Shown: positions 1 through 3,948 of the stretch, one piece after another
How positions within the stretch are numbered: the stretch's first letter is position 1
Layout of the letters: each line of letters begins with the position of its first letter
Assembly: GCA_021443045.1 (NCBI GenBank)
Contig: JABUUT010000056.1
Coordinates: 21,969 to 27,412 of the forward strand
DNA from: Fibrobacteraceae bacterium
GTDB lineage: Bacteria > Fibrobacterota > Fibrobacteria > Fibrobacterales > Fibrobacteraceae
Direction: 5' to 3'
Length of the DNA stretch: 5,444 nt
Notes under the pieces: generated by a model
The model's input: only the letters and a program-made list of their open reading frames with translations
Database searches by the model: none
Told to the model about the DNA's origin: nothing
Position numbers and translations under genes: made by a program

Positions 1-10
1 CCCCCGTAAA

Positions 11-100
11 AGCGTCATCCTGGAGGGAGCTTCGCTAAATGAGACTTGCCAACTTGTTGACTTAGTCGAATTATCCTCGATGGGGAGACCGATAGGATCC
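11..100. repeat. Dispersed-repeat-like intergenic element (degenerate)
   Basis: The stretch opens with ATCCTGGAGGGAGC (17-30) and closes with GACCGATAGGATCC (87-100). ATCCT (17-21) and AGGAT (94-98) are inverted, and ATCCTCGATGGGGAGACC (73-90) resembles the opening motif as a degenerate direct repeat. I recall similar 'GTCATCCTGGAG...ATAGGATCC' intergenic repeats from Fibrobacter genomes, but cannot check this here. No gene is seen between 1 and 202. Confidence 0.4.
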
Positions 101-111
101 ACCAATTACAC

Positions 112-150
112 AAAAGTCGCAAGGCAAAACCTCGCGGCTTTTTATTTTTT
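112..150 (+). terminator. Rho-independent terminator of an upstream gene
   Basis: AAAGTCGCAAGG (113-124) pairs with CCTCGCGGCTTT (130-141) around a CAAAA loop. This gives a 12-position stem with one A.C mismatch and one G.U pair, followed by a T-rich run to 151 broken by a single A. It fits the end of a plus-strand gene lying left of the window. On the minus strand the tail is TTTTGTGT, so weak bidirectional activity is possible. Confidence 0.75.
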
Positions 151-163
151 TACACATCATCCC

Positions 164-182
164 AAAAGGGTCAAAAGGACCC
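164..182 (-). terminator. Short hairpin ending the toxin-antitoxin operon
   Basis: On the minus strand GGGTC and GACCC (168-182) form a 5-bp stem with a 5-base loop followed by TTTT (164-167). It lies 21 bases after the stop codon at 203-205. The stem and T-run are short, so this is at best a modest terminator; the minus-strand face of the 112-150 hairpin could back it up. Confidence 0.4.
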
Positions 183-202
183 CAAGCAAAACTATAATCA
201 AC

Positions 203-694
203 TTATTTCGCCAAACCCAAAAGGTACTGTAAAAACTTTTCCGAAATAAAACGACCACCTTCTCTCAAGGCATCCACATAACCAACTATATCACTTTTTG
301 AAATTAGACCTCTTTTGAAAGCCATGGCGATAATTCCAACGACACCAGTCAACGCAATACCCATCTGCTTTGCAACCATGCGTCCACGAGCTTCATCCAT
401 AAGCAACAAATCCGAACGAGTCTCTAGGCAAAGAGCCAGAGCCTCGCTCTCCCCAAGGTCAAGACCAGTTGCCTTTTGTAACAAATCCACCTGAGCTTCA
501 TTTTGCACTGGAGTCACCTGCAAAAAATCACAATTTCGAATCGTTTCAGATTCATTCATAAAACGAGGATTTTGAGTAAGCTCAACAAACACAGCTTCAG
601 GGATTTTTACAGAGCCATACATCTGCTGCAACAAATCCAGCCGACCAATTTTCAGCAAGGTTATAATCGGAGTCGTATCAGAAACAACAATCAT
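203..694 (-). CDS. DUF3368-family PIN-like protein, putative toxin
   Basis: A 163-residue protein of the usual length for DUF3368, a family with a PIN-like nuclease fold usually paired with a UPF0175 partner. Acidic residues sit where PIN folds place metal ligands: D6 in the opening SDTTPI strand, E38, E82/E84 in DLGESEA and D100 in LLMDEARGR. TGVVGII (116-122) is also typical of the family. By family it would be a probable RNase and the toxin half of a type II toxin-antitoxin pair; this activity is inferred, as many DUF3368 members are untested. The start at 692-694 has GAAGG (702-706) 7 bases upstream, inside the end of the partner gene. The spacing of 3 bases from the partner's stop implies co-transcription and translational coupling. 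The gene looks intact. Confidence 0.85.
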   Translation of the reverse strand: MIVVSDTTPIITLLKIGRLDLLQQMYGSVKIPEAVFVELTQNPRFMNESETIRNCDFLQVTPVQNEAQVDLLQKATGLDLGESEALALCLETRSDLLLMDEARGRMVAKQMGIALTGVVGIIAMAFKRGLISKSDIVGYVDALREGGRFISEKFLQYLLGLAK

Positions 695-697
695 CTA

Positions 698-970
698 TCA
701 GCCTTCATTCATGGCCTTTTCACAGTTCGCAATATCCTCCTCCAAATCATCAATTGGAGTATCAATGAACGGCATGCCAAAACGCTGATAAATAGAAATG
801 ATTTCAAATTTATTCACTCCCAAAAGTTCCGCAACGCGGCCCCTGGATAGCACCCCATTTTTCACAAAAGGAAACATCATCAAGGCTTTTTGTTCAAGCA
901 ACAAAGACTCATCCTTTGTCGAAAAGAACGGCAGGGCATCCTGCGAAACTTCCATCGAAATCGTAGCCAT
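698..970 (-). CDS. UPF0175-family protein, putative antitoxin
   Basis: A 90-residue protein matching UPF0175 in length and core sequence. Residues 37-70 hold the recognisable part, with LSRGRVAELLGV followed by FEIISIYQRFGMPFID. This resembles the family pattern 'G-LS-G-AAEL-G--R-EF---L---GIP--D' and contains a likely helix-turn-helix (about 41-62). The acidic C-terminus (DDLEEDIANCEKAMNE) would suit binding to the partner protein. It is first in a two-gene minus-strand operon, directly ahead of the DUF3368 gene, which is the common arrangement for this pair. The start at 968-970 is supported by a strong GAGGAGG (976-982) 5 bases upstream. The product probably neutralises the DUF3368 protein and, having an HTH, may repress its own promoter; both roles are inferred from family context. 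Confidence 0.82.
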   Translation of the reverse strand: MATISMEVSQDALPFFSTKDESLLLEQKALMMFPFVKNGVLSRGRVAELLGVNKFEIISIYQRFGMPFIDTPIDDLEEDIANCEKAMNEG

Positions 971-1000
971 GTAAGCCTCCTCGCTATCTCAATAAAACCT

Positions 1001-1029
1001 AATTCAAATATACCTAATCAAATTGAAAT
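1001..1029. promoter_or_regulatory. Candidate operator dyad over the antitoxin promoter
   Basis: AATTCAAAT (1001-1009) and AATTGAAAT (1021-1029) are inverted copies matching at 7 of 9 positions, with centres 20 bases apart (two helical turns). They cover the -10 box and spacer. This suits an autoregulating antitoxin, but in AT-rich DNA such a dyad can arise by chance. Confidence 0.25.
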
Positions 1030-1035
1030 GAGCAA
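1007..1035 (-). promoter_or_regulatory. Sigma-70-type promoter of the toxin-antitoxin operon
   Basis: Read on the minus strand, TTGCTC (1030-1035) and TATATT (1007-1012) are separated by exactly 17 bases. The expected transcript start near 1000 leaves a leader of about 30 bases before the antitoxin start, holding the GAGGAGG site. It is a good match by eye and well placed, but not tested against background. Confidence 0.6.
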
Positions 1036-1054
1036 CAGCAATAAACAAGATTTA

Positions 1055-1240
1055 CGGGCGTTGCCCGACAATAGAACCGCAGAACAAAAAGCAATCGGGC
1101 CGGGTCCTTGCGCTATCGGCTCGCTATACTCCCCGTTCGTTCAGCCTCGCGCTCCATTCCATTCTGTCAACCCCGACTTAATCAGGAATCCAAAAGCCGC
1201 GCGAGTCCGAACCCACGGCTAAAGCCGGGGCTGCGGCCCC
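1055..1240. repeat. GC-rich intergenic palindrome cluster
   Basis: This part of the gap has no convincing gene but several short palindromes: CGGGCgttGCCCG (1055-1067), CGGCtaaaGCCG (1216-1227) and GGGGCtgcgGCCCC (1227-1240). Between them lies a stretch with CGCTATCGGCTCGCTAT and then CAACCCCGACTTAATCAGGAATCC-like sequence (about 1159-1191). The second part resembles degenerate copies of dispersed 'CCCCGACTTGATCGGGG' repeats. The open frames crossing it are low-complexity, have no ribosome binding site and look like translated repeat. I read it as repeat debris, not a gene or strong terminator, because no T-run follows the stems. Confidence 0.45.
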
Positions 1241-1285
1241 TAACGCAACGAAAACATTCAAACGCACCATCCAGCATAAGAGCCA

Positions 1286-1313
1286 TTGACTAAATTCGTT
1301 TTTAGTTTATGTT
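1286..1313 (+). promoter_or_regulatory. Candidate promoter for the leader of the restriction-modification operon
   Basis: TTGACT (1286-1291) and TATGTT (1308-1313) are spaced by 16 bases on the plus strand and stand just upstream of the structured region. A transcript from about 1320 would cross both repeated RNA elements before the first restriction-modification gene at 1931. A second, weaker -10-like TAAAAT at 1697-1702 without a good -35 could serve the second element alone. Confidence 0.4.
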
Positions 1314-1420
1314 TCATTTTTGGAATATTTTCTCATTCTCCATATCCCTCCGTGGAGGAAAAAGACTATATTTAGTCCTTGAAAATAGAGAGTTTGCAGA
1401 ATTCATCTTCGCTCGGTCAT

Positions 1421-1444
1421 AAAAAACCTTGCAAGCAAGTTTTT
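1421..1444. terminator. Weak bidirectional terminator-like hairpin
   Basis: A5 (1422-1426), a bulged C, and CTTG (1428-1431) pair with CAAG (1436-1439) and T5 (1440-1444) around a CAAG loop. The minus strand reads CTTG...CAAG-G-TTTTTT. The GC core is only four pairs, so termination may be inefficient. It would be the first of three stop-like hairpins ahead of the operon. Confidence 0.3.
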
Positions 1445-1467
1445 GCGACTCTCGCTTAAGAGAGTTT

Positions 1468-1517
1468 CTCTTATTCTCGATATGAAATCTCGACAATTTC
1501 AACCCAAGAGAATAAGA
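1468..1517 (+). repeat. Structured 50-bp element, copy 1
   Basis: Matches copy 2 (1733-1782) at 46 of 50 positions. It folds into an outer 10-bp stem, TCTTATTCTC (1469-1478) with GAGAATAAGA (1508-1517), and an inner 6-bp stem, TGAAAT (1483-1488) with ATTTCA (1496-1501). The apical loop CTCGACA and the internal loop are nearly identical between copies. Another hairpin, ACTCTC/GAGAGT (1448-1465), precedes it. Confidence 0.75.
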
Positions 1518-1610
1518 CGGACACTCACGTCTGTCGGTACGCAAGTATCGGCAACGATTCGCTATTGTAGGCTGTTTTTGGCAGTCTGCTTTTCGTGTCG
1601 GCCTTTACGG

Positions 1611-1690
1611 GGCGTGGGTTGTTTGTCCTTATTTGGGTAGGCAGTCGAGAGCCTCATATCGTAAGGACATTCAACCTCACGCCTTTTTTT
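1611..1690 (+). terminator. Strong Rho-independent terminator of RNA unit 1
   Basis: GGCGTG+GGTTG (1611-1621) pairs with CAACC+T+CACGCC (1672-1683) with a single bulged T. A second block GTCCTTA (1625-1631) pairs perfectly with TAAGGAC (1662-1668), and a small AGGC/GCCT hairpin caps it. Seven T follow at 1684-1690. No convincing gene ends nearby, so it must stop an RNA started in the gap or a leader transcript. Confidence 0.75.
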
Positions 1691-1732
1691 GTGTGGTAAA
1701 ATGCCAGAGCAAGAGAAATTCCCGTGAGTCAG

Positions 1733-1782
1733 CTCTTGTTCTCGATATGGAATCTCGACAATTTCAACTCAAAAGAATAAGA
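1733..1782 (+). repeat. Structured 50-bp element, copy 2
   Basis: Second copy of the 1468-1517 element, 265 bp downstream. CTCTTGTTCT (1733-1742) pairs with AGAATAAGAG (1774-1783) and TGGAAT (1748-1753) with ATTTCA (1761-1766). Two of the four differences from copy 1 (A1473 to G1738, A1485 to G1750) lie in stems and change A-U pairs into G.U pairs, so the plus-strand RNA fold is kept. Confidence 0.75.
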
Positions 1783-1867
1783 GGGTACTCCAAATCTGGA
1801 CGCATGCGCGCCCCGTTTTTGCGTGGGCGTATTGTCTATCCAGGTTATCGCGTATTCTCTTTTTTTT
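1779..1867 (+). terminator. Terminator of RNA unit 2, competing with the copy-2 hairpin
   Basis: AAGAGGGTAC (1779-1788) can pair over 10 positions (two G.U) with GTATTCTCTT (1852-1861), which runs into eight T (1860-1867). Inside lie CTGGA/TCCAG (1796-1800 with 1839-1843) and the GC-rich CGCCC/GGGCG (1809-1813 with 1825-1829). AAGAG (1779-1783) is also the 3' arm of the copy-2 hairpin, so the two folds exclude each other. This resembles a terminator/antiterminator switch 63 bases before the methyltransferase gene. Confidence 0.5.
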
Positions 1868-1888
1868 GATTTTGCAGATCCATAAATC

Positions 1889-1922
1889 CCAGAACGGGAG
1901 CGCTAAACGCTTGATGTTCTGG
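1889..1922 (+). promoter_or_regulatory. Hairpin overlapping the ribosome binding site of the first R-M gene
   Basis: CCAGAAC (1889-1895) pairs perfectly with GTTCTGG (1916-1922), and AGCG (1899-1902) with CGCT (1908-1911) inside. The last two G of the stem are the first two bases of the GGAG ribosome binding site (1921-1924), 6 bases before the ATG at 1931. The fold should therefore reduce translation initiation unless opened. As an inverted repeat it could alternatively be a DNA operator. Confidence 0.55.
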
Positions 1923-1930
1923 AGAATGGA

Positions 1931-2875
1931 ATGGAAAACATTGCAAAGGCTCTCCCGATTCGGGAAATCTATGATGTCTATCATGGAGCCGTTCTCCCCG
2001 TATTATTGAAAGACAAGACAACCGGCAAGAACATCATCTGGGCGACAGACGAGTATTCTACAATTTCACCGACCGACCAGATTTTGTTCAAGGAAATTAC
2101 CGGCGGAAGCATGATGCGAGTCCGCCCGCGCATCGCAAAATCCCTCGACGCACAAAAGGACCGCACCAAGAAACGGGCGGAGGTTTTTACCCCGTCGTGG
2201 GTTTGCAACCAGATGAATAACGCCATAGATGACGAATACTTGGGTTATGCCGGAGCTTTCAATGAAGAAGGCGATAGGTGTTGGACCAGGAACCTAAAAA
2301 AGGTCAAGTTTGGCGAAGGAAAATCCTGGCAAGAATATGTCGGCCTTACAAGGCTTGAAATCACTTGTGGCGAAGCTCCATTCGTGACGAGCCGTTACAA
2401 TCCGACCGATGGCACGGTGATTGCGGTGAAAGACCGCATCGGTTTTTTGGATCGCAAACTCCGCGTAGTCCACGAAAATGCCGACGGCGATGAATATAAA
2501 GCTTGGTCAATGCGAGCCCTAGAAAGTTCCTACGGCTATGAATTTCAGGGAGACAATCTTCTGATTGCACGGATCAACGTGTTCTTGACCTGGTTTGAAC
2601 ATTGGAATTTAAAATTGGGCGAAACACCCGATGTCAAGACAGCAAGGTCTGCCGCCAACGTGATTGCGTGGAACTTTTGGCAGATGGATGGGCTCAAAGG
2701 CGTGCCTCCGCAAGTCAAGAAAACAGAAAGCGGACAAATGACTCTGCCTGGATTTGAGCAGGCCAGCAATTCAAGCGACACTTGTGAAGAAGCCAAGGAA
2801 TGCCTGATTTACGACTGGCGGAGCCACTGTAGCCGCACCTACAACTCTTTAAAATCAAGGGAGAATGGACGATGA
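1931..2875 (+). CDS. N6-adenine methyltransferase, N-terminal half (motifs X and I) of a split R-M enzyme
   Basis: A 314-residue protein carrying the S-adenosylmethionine-binding part of a gamma-type amino-methyltransferase. Residues 82-91 (RAEVFTPSWV) match motif X and 142-151 (LEITCGEAPF) are a motif-I variant of the LEP-CG-G-F type. YGYEFQGDNLLIAR (201-214) fits the following motif II region. VIAWNFWQMDGLK (244-256) is a phrase I recall from single-chain Eco57I-like methylases. The catalytic NPPY motif is absent here and begins the next gene, so this protein should be inactive alone. Its stop overlaps the next start as ATGA (2872-2875). The ATG at 1931 has GGAG (1921-1924) partly buried in a hairpin. 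Motif I has Ile for the usual Pro and Ala for the second Gly. The last 40 residues (about 270-314) look like a linker. GC is about 50%, unlike the next gene. Confidence 0.82.
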   Translation: MENIAKALPIREIYDVYHGAVLPVLLKDKTTGKNIIWATDEYSTISPTDQILFKEITGGSMMRVRPRIAKSLDAQKDRTKKRAEVFTPSWVCNQMNNAIDDEYLGYAGAFNEEGDRCWTRNLKKVKFGEGKSWQEYVGLTRLEITCGEAPFVTSRYNPTDGTVIAVKDRIGFLDRKLRVVHENADGDEYKAWSMRALESSYGYEFQGDNLLIARINVFLTWFEHWNLKLGETPDVKTARSAANVIAWNFWQMDGLKGVPPQVKKTESGQMTLPGFEQASNSSDTCEEAKECLIYDWRSHCSRTYNSLKSRENGR

Positions 2876-3936
2876 AAAAATTCTTTGCCGTAATCGGAAA
2901 CCCACCGTATCAAGAAACAGTTGCAAAAATTGACACAAAAAATGGTCAAAAAAGAGTGAGTAGTATTTTTCAGAATTTTCAAATGGAGGTTGATAAAATT
3001 TCTGAAAATGCAGAATTGATATATCCAGCCAAAAGATGGATTCATCGTTCAGGAAAAGGAATGGCTCAATTTGGATTGGCAAATATAAACGATTCACATT
3101 TGTCAAAATTAGTTGTTTATCCAAATGCAAAAGACGTATTTCCTAATAATGCTGACATTTCTGACGGTATATCTATAGTGTTAAAGCAAAAAGGACATAG
3201 TGGAAAGACATTCAAATATGTGAATGTTGAAAATAATGAGTCTTATGAATTAGAAATAGATTATCCAGGAGAGTCGCTGCTTCCTATAAACCCAAGGGAT
3301 CTTTCAATTGCTTGTAAAATTGAAAAATTATGCAAAGTAAATCATCTAAATCGTTTGTCGGATTCGGTTTTATCCCAAAAGTTATTTGGTATAGAAAGTG
3401 ATTTTGTAGAAAGAAATCCTAAAAAAGTGAGAGCATATAAAGAGGGTGTTTTCTTTGACAGAAATACAGAAATCAAATTATTTACAAATGACAAGGCTGG
3501 AAAAAGCGGCAGAGCCACTTGGTTTGTTGTTAAAAAGAATGTTATCGAGAATGGGTTAGATTATCTAAACAAATGGAAGGTTGTTGTTTCTAGCGCAAAC
3601 GCTGGTGGTCAAAAGAGAAGTAGTCAAATTTCAATTTTGGACAATTACAGCGCATTTGGTCGTTCTAGGGTGGCTTTAAAAACTTTTAAAACAAAAAAAG
3701 AAGCGGAAAATTTCAAAAAATATTGTTGTTCTAACATTATAAAATTTGCATTCCTTTTGACAGACGAAGCACTGACATCTTTAGCGAAAATGATTCCCGA
3801 TTTTCAGGATTATTCTCAAAACAATAATGTCCTTGATTTCAATAAAGACATTGATGAACAGATGTTTCTTCTTTTAAAGCTGAATGAATCTGAAAAAAAA
3901 TATGTTGTTGAACGAGCCAAAGAGTATAAAGAATAA
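2872..3936 (+). CDS. N6-adenine methyltransferase, C-terminal half (NPPY motif and target recognition)
   Basis: A 354-residue protein that begins almost directly with the catalytic motif IV, GNPPYQ at residues 9-14. IYPAKRWI (50-57) resembles the motif VI region, and VFPNNADISDGISIVLKQ (89-106) the motif VIII region of Eco57I-like enzymes. About 110-354 should hold the target recognition domain, ending with a DIDEQMF phrase (326-332) that I recall from the ends of related methylases. It has no S-adenosylmethionine motif I, so it needs the upstream product; together they should methylate adenine in the recognition site. It has its own GGGAG (2859-2863) and a 4-base ATGA overlap, giving coupled translation. 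From about 2930 it is much more AT-rich than its neighbours (hand counts of 60-base blocks: 28%, 27% and 38% GC, against 53% and 47% in the flanking genes), which suggests an exchanged specificity region. Confidence 0.85.
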   Translation: MKKFFAVIGNPPYQETVAKIDTKNGQKRVSSIFQNFQMEVDKISENAELIYPAKRWIHRSGKGMAQFGLANINDSHLSKLVVYPNAKDVFPNNADISDGISIVLKQKGHSGKTFKYVNVENNESYELEIDYPGESLLPINPRDLSIACKIEKLCKVNHLNRLSDSVLSQKLFGIESDFVERNPKKVRAYKEGVFFDRNTEIKLFTNDKAGKSGRATWFVVKKNVIENGLDYLNKWKVVVSSANAGGQKRSSQISILDNYSAFGRSRVALKTFKTKKEAENFKKYCCSNIIKFAFLLTDEALTSLAKMIPDFQDYSQNNNVLDFNKDIDEQMFLLLKLNESEKKYVVERAKEYKE

Positions 3937-3948
3937 GGAGATGGTCTA

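Larger units (their letters stand above)
1448..1690 (+). ncRNA. Candidate structured RNA (leader segment or small RNA)
   Basis: From 1448 to 1690 the plus strand reads as a near-continuous series of hairpins. They are ACTCTC/GAGAGT; the repeated two-tier element (1469-1517); GACGGAC/GTCTGTC (1516-1535); GGTAC-GCAA-GTATC (1536-1549, a GNRA tetraloop); ACGAT/ATTGT (1554-1568); AGGCTG/CAGTCT (1569-1587); then the terminator. The four hairpins from 1516 to 1587 each carry exactly one G.U pair, which would be an A.C mismatch on the other strand, so the RNA should be the plus strand. It shares 2 bases between the repeat stem and the next hairpin, so those two may compete. I do not recognise a known RNA family. 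It could be an independent RNA or the first part of an mRNA leader. Confidence 0.5.

Noticed and set aside
1236..1250. CCCCTAAC reminiscent of an integron attC core site
   Set aside because: No matching GTTRRRY partner with attC-like arms was found, and no cassette structure or integrase is visible.
890..1293. Plus-strand open frames of 110 and 61 codons
   Set aside because: They run antisense to the antitoxin gene and through the GC-rich palindrome cluster, with no recognisable domain or start signal.
1314..1544. Minus-strand open frame of 76 codons across copy 1
   Set aside because: It has no convincing ribosome binding site, its composition is basic and low in information, and it crosses the terminator-like hairpin at 1421-1444. 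The G.U pattern favours plus-strand RNA.
1468..1782. CRISPR-like repeat pair
   Set aside because: There are only two copies, 265 bp apart, with no regular spacers and no cas genes in the window.
1443..1869. Two overlapping plus-strand open frames (65 and 78 codons) sharing the peptide DM-SRQFQ-KRIR
   Set aside because: The shared peptide is just the translated 50-bp repeat. Three of its four base differences change amino acids while stem pairing is largely kept, no ribosome binding site is present, and strong terminator stems lie within the frames. RNA is the better reading.
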